Below are positions 32,920 through 40,692 of a DNA stretch of 64,000 bases, piece after piece. Below the pieces are notes generated by a model. The model was not told the origin of the DNA. It worked only from the letters and a program-made list of their open reading frames with translations, and did no database searches. A program made the position numbers and the translations under genes. The DNA is taken from NCBI RefSeq assembly GCF_900107795.1, contig NZ_FNRL01000019.1:1-64000 (forward strand), written 5' to 3'. Position 1 is the first letter of the stretch. Every line of letters starts with the position of its first letter. Source of the stretch: Chitinophaga terrae (ex Kim and Jung 2007) (GTDB taxonomy: Bacteria > Bacteroidota > Bacteroidia > Chitinophagales > Chitinophagaceae).

Positions 32920-34638
32920 TTATTTACTGATTAAATACGAACCAATGACCAAAGCATCAAAAGGAGAGCTCCAGAAGCATTCCAGTGCGTCCTGCGGCGT
33001 ACATACGATAGGTTTGCCCAACGTATTGAACGAAGTGTTCACTAATACCGGTACCCCGGTAAGTTGATGAAAGGCTTTCAGCACATTATAATACCTTGGG
33101 TGCTGATCCCGGTTGATGGTCTGTATCCTCGCTGTGCCGTCGGTATGGCATACAGCAGGTATTTTGTCGCGCTTGGATGGTTTAACCGTGTTAACGAAAA
33201 GCATAAACGGAGAGGTGCCGGCGTTTTCAAACCAGTTGGCGGCTTCTTCTTCCAAGACCACAGGAGCAACCGGTCTGAAATCTTCCCGCTCTTTTATCTC
33301 GTTCAGCTTTGCCTGCATTTCAGGATGAATAGGGGAGGCGAGAATAGACCTTGCGCCTAATGCTCTGGGTCCGAACTCCATCCTCCCCTGAAACCACCCA
33401 ATAATCTTGTTATCGGCCAGGATGGAAGCGGTAGTTGCCGCTACATCCTCCATTTTGGTAAAAGGTGTTTTTGTCCATTTCAGGAACTTTTCAATTTCCT
33501 CGTCTGAGAATTCAGGACCCCAGTAGGCATGATCCATTACAAACGATTTCGATTGCTGTCCCCGTTCCCTTGCATCTGTCCATAATGCGGCGCCGAGAGC
33601 AGTTCCGGCATCCCCGGCTGCCGGTTGAATCCAGCAGTGCCGGAAGATACCGGAGTCCCGGATCGCTGCGTTCAGGACACAATTCAGGGCGACGCCGCCG
33701 GCCAGGCAGATCGTATCAGACTGCGTAGTCTGTTTAAGCCAGGATGCCAGGTTAAGGACACATTCCTGGAGCACTGCCTGCATAGATTGAGCGATGTTGA
33801 AGTGAGTATCGGTGAATGGATCGTTTTTGCGTCGTTGAGGCCCCAGGATCTCGGAGAGATCCACATCCGCTATGCTATAGCTGCCGTTATCGGACATTGA
33901 TATAAGATCCCGCAGCACATTCAGATGAGTGGGTTTGCCATAGGAAGCCAGGGCCATTACCTTATATTCGTCAGACGAATGAAGGAAGCCCAGGTGTGTA
34001 GTTATCTTTTCATACAATAACCCGATAGAATGAGGCATGTCTACCTGCTTCAGTCTCTCCAGCGTGTTATCGTACCCGATATTGAATGTGGTAGTGGCCT
34101 TTTCGCCTCTCCCGTCGATGGTCATTACTGCGGCTTCATGATGGGGGGATGGAAGAAAGGCGCTGGCGGCATGGCAGAGGTGATGATCCAGGAAATGCCA
34201 CTGTTCCGGCTGGGTGTTCGCATGCAAAAATCTTTTCTGCAGGTGATGCGGATAGCCGTCGTTCAGCTGGCCCCTTGCGTTGGCAATAGCCTGTAAAAAT
34301 AATGGGTCCCAGGGCGAGTGCCATTTTTCGGCTACGCCGTTGCTGGAAGGAAATAATGGCAATCTTATTTCAGGAGGAGTGCCCCACTGGGGATCCATCA
34401 GGATGTATGGATCGAATGAGTAAGCAAAGTGGTCAATATCATTGATATGTAAGCCTTCAGTTTTTAAACAATAATCGATTGCATGAAAAGGTAGCTCATA
34501 TGCGCTGAAGGGGATAGGTCTTTTCCCGTGTTTGATATGGGTGAATCTTTCTTCTTCTGCTGCAGCTACCAATTTACCATCGGAGACCAGGCAGGCTGCC
34601 GAGTCGTGAAATGCTGCATTGATGCCGAGTGTATACAT
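32920..34638 (-). CDS. Carbamoyltransferase, NodU/CmcH family
   Basis: 572 residues, full length for the family. The N-terminal Kae1-like half has LGINAAFHDSAACLVSDGKL, FLDHHLCHAASAFLPSP (metal-binding histidines) and AAVMTIDGRGE. The C-terminal YrdC-like/CmcH half has IGWFQGRMEFGPRALGARSI and VPVLVNTSFNTLGKPIV. The family moves a carbamoyl group from carbamoyl phosphate, via carbamoyl-AMP, to a sugar hydroxyl. In Pseudomonas aeruginosa WapO of this family carbamoylates a core heptose, so carbamoyl-heptose is a reasonable guess here, given hldE and two GT9 genes alongside. First of three leftward genes. Confidence 0.92.
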   Translation of the reverse strand: MYTLGINAAFHDSAACLVSDGKLVAAAEEERFTHIKHGKRPIPFSAYELPFHAIDYCLKTEGLHINDIDHFAYSFDPYILMDPQWGTPPEIRLPLFPSSNGVAEKWHSPWDPLFLQAIANARGQLNDGYPHHLQKRFLHANTQPEQWHFLDHHLCHAASAFLPSPHHEAAVMTIDGRGEKATTTFNIGYDNTLERLKQVDMPHSIGLLYEKITTHLGFLHSSDEYKVMALASYGKPTHLNVLRDLISMSDNGSYSIADVDLSEILGPQRRKNDPFTDTHFNIAQSMQAVLQECVLNLASWLKQTTQSDTICLAGGVALNCVLNAAIRDSGIFRHCWIQPAAGDAGTALGAALWTDARERGQQSKSFVMDHAYWGPEFSDEEIEKFLKWTKTPFTKMEDVAATTASILADNKIIGWFQGRMEFGPRALGARSILASPIHPEMQAKLNEIKEREDFRPVAPVVLEEEAANWFENAGTSPFMLFVNTVKPSKRDKIPAVCHTDGTARIQTINRDQHPRYYNVLKAFHQLTGVPVLVNTSFNTLGKPIVCTPQDALECFWSSPFDALVIGSYLISK

Positions 34639-34702
34639 AATGGAATCGTTGGGTTTGGTGGTTTCTATTGGGTGAAAATGGGTTAGTAAGTGAAGAAGCA
34701 GG

Positions 34703-34975
34703 TTATTCTTCGGGCGGCTTTTTGCCTTCCCATTCTATGTTATCAGCTTCTTCCTCTGATAACCCGTTTTCTTCAAGGTCTTCTTCGTCCAGCACGGGGC
34801 TGCCATCTTCCTCGGTGTCGCTGGTCTCAGTTTCTTCCTCCGACTGCGCTTCAGACAGTTCATCTGTGTTTTCTTCGTTGATGTCTGAAGAACTCGCCGC
34901 AGCACCGCTACGGCGAGGATCTGAGGAGGAAGGGTTATTACCCGGTTGGCTTGTTTGTCTGGTTTCTTGCGTCAT
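34703..34975 (-). CDS. Small highly acidic disordered protein
   Basis: 90 residues from the ATG at 34975. An upstream in-frame ATG at 35017 is possible but adds a Cys-Cys-Leu segment of no clear purpose. The middle is almost wholly Glu, Asp, Ser and Thr (SEAQSEEETETSDTEEDGSP, LEENGLSEEEADNIEWEGKK) with no hydrophobic core, so it should be disordered. No domain is recognisable. It lies 64 bases upstream of the carbamoyltransferase on the same strand and may share its transcript. Function unknown. Confidence 0.6.
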   Translation of the reverse strand: MTQETRQTSQPGNNPSSSDPRRSGAAASSSDINEENTDELSEAQSEEETETSDTEEDGSPVLDEEDLEENGLSEEEADNIEWEGKKPPEE

Positions 34976-35139
34976 AACTTTATGGTTTTTAGTAAATGGT
35001 TTCAAACAACACACCATACCGGAAATTGTACCCGGTAGGGGTATTTTTTTATAAATGGATGAGTAGCCGTCTACTCACTGCTGTGTAATCTTGTAACATT
35101 ATGAGTGATATTTTTCAGCTTCTACCTGCTTGGATATAA

Positions 35140-35526
35140 CTACAATGGATATACGTTATTTTTGGGCAATGCTGATACCTTTTGCAAACAATCTGAAATC
35201 AGGTTCAATAATGCGGTTTGGGGGAATGGCCGTTTGATCCATTGATCGCCGGGACAATGTTGCTGCAGCTTTGATTCGTCTTGAGAGGCTGCTATGATCA
35301 GTATACAGATCTTCTGAGGTTTGGCAGTCCTGTATACGAGATCGCACAGGTCGTCTAACGTTATATCGGGAAGCTTGCTATTGACGATCACTACATTGGT
35401 TCCCCTGACATGCATCAGCAACTCTCTGCCCGTATGTACAAACGTAAGTTCGTGATGTTTACGCAACATATGGGTATAGAGAAAGACCGTATCCTTATCG
35501 GATTCCATAATGACAATCTTCGCCAT
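35140..35526 (-). CDS. Degenerate response-regulator receiver protein
   Basis: 128 residues, a lone receiver fold with no output domain. MAKIVIMESDKDTVFLYTHM matches strand 1 and helix 1, but one of the paired acidic residues is Ser9. NVVIVNSKLPDI matches the phosphoacceptor strand with Asn49 where Asp is expected. ICILIIAAS has Ala at the usual Thr/Ser switch site, and WIKRPF has Arg where Lys normally precedes Pro-Phe. With these changes it is unlikely to be phosphorylated in the usual way, so it may be a pseudo-receiver acting by protein contact. It has its own promoter region, upstream of the acidic-protein and carbamoyltransferase genes. Confidence 0.75.
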   Translation of the reverse strand: MAKIVIMESDKDTVFLYTHMLRKHHELTFVHTGRELLMHVRGTNVVIVNSKLPDITLDDLCDLVYRTAKPQKICILIIAASQDESKLQQHCPGDQWIKRPFPQTALLNLISDCLQKVSALPKNNVYPL

Positions 35527-35980
35527 ACAGACAAATAATTTAAGCCCGCAGTTTATCGGACATATAAAAAATCGAGTTTAACTTATTTGCCGTCGAACTT
35601 GTGTGAAGCTACAAGGAAGAGTAAATATTGACATGCAATTTGTATATCCTTACCTTTTAATCTTGGGTGTAGTTAATGGTTCTTCAACCTTTTTTTCGCT
35701 TAATGGTTAATGGCGGGCTTTCTTAACTGATACGAATCAATTTGAAAGTTAAAAACCATTGGGTAAATAAAGGGCGCATCTACTGTGCCAGAAAAAAATG
35801 CGGCTGTTATTATTTCCCAATAACCTTTACTGTTATAGTTTTAGTGTGATATATATTTTAAACAGGAAGTTAGCGGATAAGAGTGGTAACGGGTAATATC
35901 TACGCGTTACGGGGCGAGAGCGGGGAGATTGAGCTGCCAGGTTACTTTTAATTAAATTAGTGTTTGCATCCAAAAAGAAT
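35527..35980. other. Divergent intergenic region
   Basis: 454 bases between the pseudo-receiver gene (leftward) and a membrane-protein gene (rightward). AT-rich, with no supportable gene, repeat or named RNA. Promoters for both sides are expected here but no convincing TAnnTTTG element was found. Confidence 0.5.
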
Positions 35981-36400
35981 ATGAGAATATTTAATTTATT
36001 TATTGCCTTTATCCTTATACTGAATGTTATTATTGGCATATACTTCGGGTTCGAGGACACATATTATGCTGGAAGATCTGCTTTCTTGCTGTCTGTAGTC
36101 TTGCTTTTTGTTCTGTTGGTAAATAACAGGATCACCTATATAATCCTGGTGCTGTTACTGTTTTATGGGATATGGGACATGGTTTTTTATGAACCTATTG
36201 CAGCAGAATCCACAGTAGCTATGTTTACGGCGCCGCTTGTATTTTTGTTGGACGGCGAGACAGGCCGATCTCTTTTCGGCAGGTGTATGGGTATGATCCC
36301 GCCCCTTTTCTATTTAATTTATCCGGTGCTATTGATTACAGGAAAGGGGAGACGTTTTTACAAGTGGTATACTCCTGAAATAAAACAGCACGACCAATAA
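35981..36400 (+). CDS. Polytopic membrane protein, unknown function
   Basis: 139 residues from the ATG at 35981. A GTG 21 bases upstream would only add a short polar piece, so the ATG ahead of the first membrane helix is preferred. Four hydrophobic segments are visible: FNLFIAFILILNVIIGIYFG, SAFLLSVVLLFVLLVNN, ITYIILVLLLFYGIWDMVFY and a C-terminal MIPPLFYLIYPVLLITG. There is no recognised domain. It is monocistronic, and its stop lies within the stem of a hairpin at 36384-36413. Confidence 0.65.
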   Translation: MRIFNLFIAFILILNVIIGIYFGFEDTYYAGRSAFLLSVVLLFVLLVNNRITYIILVLLLFYGIWDMVFYEPIAAESTVAMFTAPLVFLLDGETGRSLFGRCMGMIPPLFYLIYPVLLITGKGRRFYKWYTPEIKQHDQ

Positions 36401-36413
36401 TGGTCATGCTGTT
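36384..36413. terminator. Hairpin overlapping the stop codon
   Basis: AACAGCA-C-GACCA pairs with TGGTC-A-TGCTGTT around a four-base ATAA loop (12 pairs, one C-A mismatch). It spans the TAA of the membrane-protein gene and lies between it and the convergent lipoprotein gene. The U tract is weak. Confidence 0.6.
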
Positions 36414-36434
36414 ATGTTTAAATAAAAGACACCA

Positions 36435-37541
36435 CTACCTTTTATATGTTCCAACTTCTGCCAGCGCAGTAAAGGTTGAATTCTTGTAATCAGAGCGGAT
36501 GATCACCCTGAAGTACCTGAAGCTTTCTGTTTCTGTCAGATCCAGGTATTGTTTGTCGTTCACTGATAAGAGAGTGAATGCACCCAGCGAACGCCAGCTT
36601 GCATTGTCATTGCTGATCTCTATCTCTATCAGTTTAACAGCTCCATCTAACGGTAACCGCTGGTTGAAAGTGAAGCCTGCGACTTCGTTCACTGTTCCCA
36701 TATCAACTTTAATGGTATGCGGATAATTGGAGCCTGCCGCTTTAGACATATGCCAAACGGTAGACACATTGTTGTCGATCGCGTTGGCAGGGCCACGGCC
36801 CGATGGTTCGTCGTAATCGGAGGCGGTAGCTGTCCAGCCGGTTTTAGCGTATTCCATAGGCGGACCTTTTACCGCTATTTCCTCAAATGGCGTTTTGAAA
36901 AGGTCTATCGCGTTGCTGTCGGGCAGGTACACCGTGCTATAAAGAATAGGATTGTTTTCTGTGTATTCATAAGTATCGATAGTGGTGGTATTGGAATCGG
37001 CGGGTACGCTGATGAGCTTTTCTGCGCCTGAGCGATCCCTGTACTTTATCTCCGTGCCCGATACATGCGAATCAGGCGTTCCCCAGGTGATATTCAGTAC
37101 TCCATTGATATACAGGGCGCTCCTGACAGGGCGGGGAAGAAGAGATGCCAGGTAACGGTCGCCATACACCTGTCCGGTTGTTGTTACCTTAATTGATTTA
37201 TTCCCTTTGCTGTCGAAGGTGAAGATATCAAAGGAGTACTGGCCTTCCTGCAGCGGCGATAATATCAGTTTAATGGTATCGATTTCATGCTGGCGTTTGA
37301 ATACAAGATCCATAGAGTCGTTACTGTTATTCCAATAGATCTTCCCGCTGGTAACAGTCGGATCACTGAGCAGCCACGTGAGCTGCAAACGTTTGTTACC
37401 GGGCCAGGTTTTTACGGAGTCTGCAGACCCCGCGTATACAATTTCCCCGCCTTTAATAAAACCTTTATAGTTATCATCCATCTTGCTGCAGGAGAAAAGC
37501 CCGGCCAGCAGGATCATGACGTATATGCTGTATGCTTTCAT
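36435..37541 (-). CDS. Surface lipoprotein, DUF4998-like plus discoidin domain (locus 2)
   Basis: 368 residues with lipobox MILLAGLFSC (Cys18). Residues about 35-200 resemble DUF4998 (PGNKRLQLTWLLSDPTVTSG, KIYWNNSNDSMDLVF). Residues about 230-365 are an F5/8 type C (discoidin) beta-sandwich: GWTATASDYDEPSGRGPANA, IDNNVSTVWHM, YPHTIKVDMGTVNEVAGFTF, FRYFRVIIRSDYKN. Discoidin domains bind sugars, suggesting a surface glycan-binding accessory to SusC/SusD. It is last in a four-gene leftward operon. No catalytic domain is present. Confidence 0.85.
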   Translation of the reverse strand: MKAYSIYVMILLAGLFSCSKMDDNYKGFIKGGEIVYAGSADSVKTWPGNKRLQLTWLLSDPTVTSGKIYWNNSNDSMDLVFKRQHEIDTIKLILSPLQEGQYSFDIFTFDSKGNKSIKVTTTGQVYGDRYLASLLPRPVRSALYINGVLNITWGTPDSHVSGTEIKYRDRSGAEKLISVPADSNTTTIDTYEYTENNPILYSTVYLPDSNAIDLFKTPFEEIAVKGPPMEYAKTGWTATASDYDEPSGRGPANAIDNNVSTVWHMSKAAGSNYPHTIKVDMGTVNEVAGFTFNQRLPLDGAVKLIEIEISNDNASWRSLGAFTLLSVNDKQYLDLTETESFRYFRVIIRSDYKNSTFTALAEVGTYKR

Positions 37542-37566
37542 TGTAGTTGAATTAAATGATGAACGA

Positions 37567-38736
37567 TCATTTCACATTTCCCCAGAAGGTCAGTTCTGCT
37601 ATATACATATGGTCTAATGCCCCCCATACTTTGATGGTTTTAAACCTGATGTAACGCACAGGCGGAATATCCGGAGGAAAATCAAAGTCTTCCCCGTCAG
37701 TAACCGCAAACTGTTTGTCTTCCGTGGTTACGGTGCCTTCAGGCAGCCCGGAAGGCTTTACAGATTCGAACCGTGAAAGGAGTTCCCAGTTATTCCAGCT
37801 GCCGTCGCTTGGCGGGTTGTTGCTTCCCCAGATCTCGTATATCTTCGGGTCGCCCCCCGTGTAAGGACCATCAAACGTTCCGTCCCTGTGGTGCAGTTTA
37901 AACCGGCTCAAAGAGGTCTTAACGCCCAGGTCGATAGTGAACCATTGCGGCAATCCTGTTCCTGGTTTGGTATGGAAGATATTGCCTCCCAGCTTGTCGT
38001 CCCATAACTGGTTGAATTTGCCAATATGTGGCTGATAAGTATCTGTTGGCAGATCCACTTCCTTGAATTTGCTCTTATCCAGTTTCTGTTCAAACATAGG
38101 CTTCAGCGTAGCAAACAGGGTATCGGAGTGGTTGTTCCAGCGGTCACGGACATATACGCCAAACTTCCTGCTGGTAGTATCAAAACCCCTGGCGGCAAAT
38201 GCGCCTGCCTTCCTTTTCGTATAGTAGGTTTCCGCCGGTACCAGTTCCTGGGTAGAATCTGTAGCCAGCACCGTTAAAACCAGGTCTGCTTCCGCATCGT
38301 TAACAAACCTTACTCTCACTCCTCCGTAGGTATTGGTCATCTCCAGCGTTTCAAACGCCGCTTTTACAGGCGGAGTAAGCGGGTGTATGGTCACGGTAAC
38401 CGGGGCCGACGCTTTTTCGCCCCTGCTTACAGCATACAAGGTTACAGTATAAGCTACTGTATCAGGGAAACCATCTACCGTTAGGGTGTTTTGATAGTAA
38501 GATGCTTTGACTTCCCTTTGCACGCCTTCCCTGATATTGTAGACTGCTTTTACATACAGCAGGCTTTCATCTTTAGGACGGTTATAGGTGATGCGCGCAC
38601 CGCCGGCGATATTTTCTGCCGTTACATTGGAAACGGGTCCCGGAGCGCTATCCTGGTTAATGGGTTGCCGTTTATCCTCCTTGCAGGCAAACATTAAACT
38701 GCAGCAGAGTAGATATAGAAAAGAATAACGTTTCAT
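37567..38736 (-). CDS. Surface lipoprotein, DUF4959/DUF5126/DUF5000-like (locus 2)
   Basis: 389 residues with lipobox LLCCSLMFAC (Cys18). Three domain-like parts follow in the order known from PUL accessory proteins: a fibronectin-like DUF4959 (PGPVSNVTAENIAGGARITY), a DUF5126-like middle (TNTYGGVRVRFVNDAEADL), and a C-terminal DUF5000 discoidin-like domain (LPQWFTIDLGVKTSLSRFKL, PPVRYIRFKTIKVWG). It is probably anchored at the cell surface to bind the substrate of the adjacent SusC/SusD pair. It lies 25 bases from the next gene. The domain names are by pattern memory, not by search. Confidence 0.85.
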   Translation of the reverse strand: MKRYSFLYLLCCSLMFACKEDKRQPINQDSAPGPVSNVTAENIAGGARITYNRPKDESLLYVKAVYNIREGVQREVKASYYQNTLTVDGFPDTVAYTVTLYAVSRGEKASAPVTVTIHPLTPPVKAAFETLEMTNTYGGVRVRFVNDAEADLVLTVLATDSTQELVPAETYYTKRKAGAFAARGFDTTSRKFGVYVRDRWNNHSDTLFATLKPMFEQKLDKSKFKEVDLPTDTYQPHIGKFNQLWDDKLGGNIFHTKPGTGLPQWFTIDLGVKTSLSRFKLHHRDGTFDGPYTGGDPKIYEIWGSNNPPSDGSWNNWELLSRFESVKPSGLPEGTVTTEDKQFAVTDGEDFDFPPDIPPVRYIRFKTIKVWGALDHMYIAELTFWGNVK

Positions 38737-38760
38737 GTTGAATGAGTTTAAATTGACAGT

Positions 38761-40665
38761 TTACCAACCTGGATTCTGATTGATCTTTTTGTTGCTTAAA
38801 AGCTCTGATTCAGGAATAGGCCACAGGTAATCGCGGGTTGTGAACGTCTGGTTATAGATCACTTTTTCCCTGTAATAAGCCGGTGCATCTTCCTGGGCAA
38901 GATCCCAGCCGGTGATCGGTTTATTCATTTCTTCAGCTGCCTTTTTCCATCTCCTTAGATCCCAATACCGCTGTCCTTCAAATGCCATTTCAATCAGCCG
39001 TTCCCGTTGTATGATCTCTCTTAACCCATCTTTTGTTGTAAACTTCGCCGGGTTGCGGGAATAGTTGGTCCACGATTCTTCGACCGACGGGATGCCGGCC
39101 CTTTCCCTTATCAGGTTCAGGTACCTGTATACATCCGCTGACGGACCTTCCGCTTCGTTCTGCGCTTCTGCATATAACAGGTACAGGTTGGCCAAACGCA
39201 GTATAGGCCAAGGATAGCTCTGGATAGTATAGGTAGTTCCATCGCCTATCACGTTGTTGAAATTCACCAGTTTTTTAGGCCAGTAACCGGTTACAGAGTA
39301 AGAAGACTGGTTCTGCGCACTGGCGGGCTGACCTTTTTTGCTGGATACGAAGAACAGGTTCGCCTTATCGTTGAACAATCCCTGTCCGTACCAGATGCCG
39401 CCGTCGAACCCGAGATCAGCGTAGAACCTTGGCTCCCTGTCGAAATGCATGGCCACTGTCTGGTAGCCTTCCTGCAGGTAATAACGGTAAGCGCGGGTGC
39501 CGGAGCGCAGTTTAAACCTGCCGCTGTAGTCATATGTTTTATCTTCTGTAATAGGAACGCCATGATTGCTGTAGAACATCTCTGCTATTTTCAGCGGGGG
39601 GGCGATGTTCCCTACGGTTGCGCTGTTGGCCACCTTGGAAGGGTCCAGCCCTCTTGGTGTAGCTGCCGCCTGTATGCTTTGGGCCAGGCTGTTGGTATTG
39701 CCCCAGATAACCTCCGGATTCCATTTCTCTGTTACCGCATTCCGGATGCTTAACTGTACGCGGGTTGTATCCGAGATGTCGTACTGGAAGAATTGAGGAT
39801 TGAACGTATACAGTTTATGACCCAGGGATTCGCATAATGTTATTGCTTCTTTACAGGCTTTGGCCGCTCTTACCCATTTCTCCTGGCTCTGGGAATTAGC
39901 GAATAGCAGGGTGCCGTCTGGTCCTTTAAATCCTGCATGGTCGGGATTCCCATTAAACAAGGGACTGGCCGCTACGACCAGTACCTGTGCTTTAATGGTA
40001 AGCGCGATGGCTTTTGTCACTCTACCTAATTCTGATACTTCGTTTTCGATTTTTTCAGGCAGGTCTTTGGCTGCCAGGTCTAATTGTTCAACGATGTAAT
40101 TAACGCAAGTATCAACCGGTTCTCTTGGAGGATATACCTCTTCAGGGCTTGCGCCCACAGGAATGTTTGTCCTGATCACTGGTATAGGGCCATACATCTG
40201 GAATAACCAGAAGTGATAATATGCTTTCAGGAAACGGGCTTCTGCAATCCACCTGTTCCGCTCTGTTTCTGTCATGTCCGGCACCCGGCCTACGTTGTCC
40301 AGGAAGATGTTGCACTGGCGTATGCCTTCAAAGAGGTCTTTACCGCCGTTATTGCCCTGCCAGTAGTTCATGTAGGAATTAACGATATTCTGGAACCCGC
40401 GGGCAATCTGCCAGGCGTTGGAATTGTTCACCACAGGCAGCCAGTATTCATCGCCGGAGGCGTTACCGGGGTTGCCGTCGAAATTTCCCAGTGCCGGCAT
40501 ATAATTGTAACAGGTGAAGAGATATCTCTCGGCCGTGGATCGCAGCCGGAACGCATAGTCTATCGTCGCCACATTATCCGGCACTATATCCAGGTATTTT
40601 CTGCAACTGAACAAAGCGGGTAATGTCAAAAAAGAAAATATTATACAAAGTTTTTTCATGAACAT
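38761..40665 (-). CDS. SusD/RagB lipoprotein (locus 2)
   Basis: 634 residues, large for SusD. Lipobox FLTLPALFSC puts Cys at 21 (Cys19 if the second ATG is used). SusD features: RKYLDIVPDNVATIDYAFRL, the RagB helix pair WIAEARFLKAYYHFWLFQMY, then NLYLLYAEAQNEAEGPSADV and the C-terminal FEGQRYWDLRRWKKAAEEMN, YLWPIPESELLSNKKINQNP. It binds substrate on the cell surface over the SusC pore encoded 27 bases upstream. The size and the discoidin lipoproteins beside it suit a large glycan, but no glycoside hydrolase is in the locus. Confidence 0.93.
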   Translation of the reverse strand: MFMKKLCIIFSFLTLPALFSCRKYLDIVPDNVATIDYAFRLRSTAERYLFTCYNYMPALGNFDGNPGNASGDEYWLPVVNNSNAWQIARGFQNIVNSYMNYWQGNNGGKDLFEGIRQCNIFLDNVGRVPDMTETERNRWIAEARFLKAYYHFWLFQMYGPIPVIRTNIPVGASPEEVYPPREPVDTCVNYIVEQLDLAAKDLPEKIENEVSELGRVTKAIALTIKAQVLVVAASPLFNGNPDHAGFKGPDGTLLFANSQSQEKWVRAAKACKEAITLCESLGHKLYTFNPQFFQYDISDTTRVQLSIRNAVTEKWNPEVIWGNTNSLAQSIQAAATPRGLDPSKVANSATVGNIAPPLKIAEMFYSNHGVPITEDKTYDYSGRFKLRSGTRAYRYYLQEGYQTVAMHFDREPRFYADLGFDGGIWYGQGLFNDKANLFFVSSKKGQPASAQNQSSYSVTGYWPKKLVNFNNVIGDGTTYTIQSYPWPILRLANLYLLYAEAQNEAEGPSADVYRYLNLIRERAGIPSVEESWTNYSRNPAKFTTKDGLREIIQRERLIEMAFEGQRYWDLRRWKKAAEEMNKPITGWDLAQEDAPAYYREKVIYNQTFTTRDYLWPIPESELLSNKKINQNPGW

Positions 40666-40692
40666 CTTATTAAGAGGCCAATAAAGGTTGAT

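Noticed and set aside
35060..35077. TGAGTAG/CTACTCA hairpin between the acidic-protein and pseudo-receiver genes
   Set aside because: Only seven pairs with no U tract in the direction of transcription; too weak to call a terminator.
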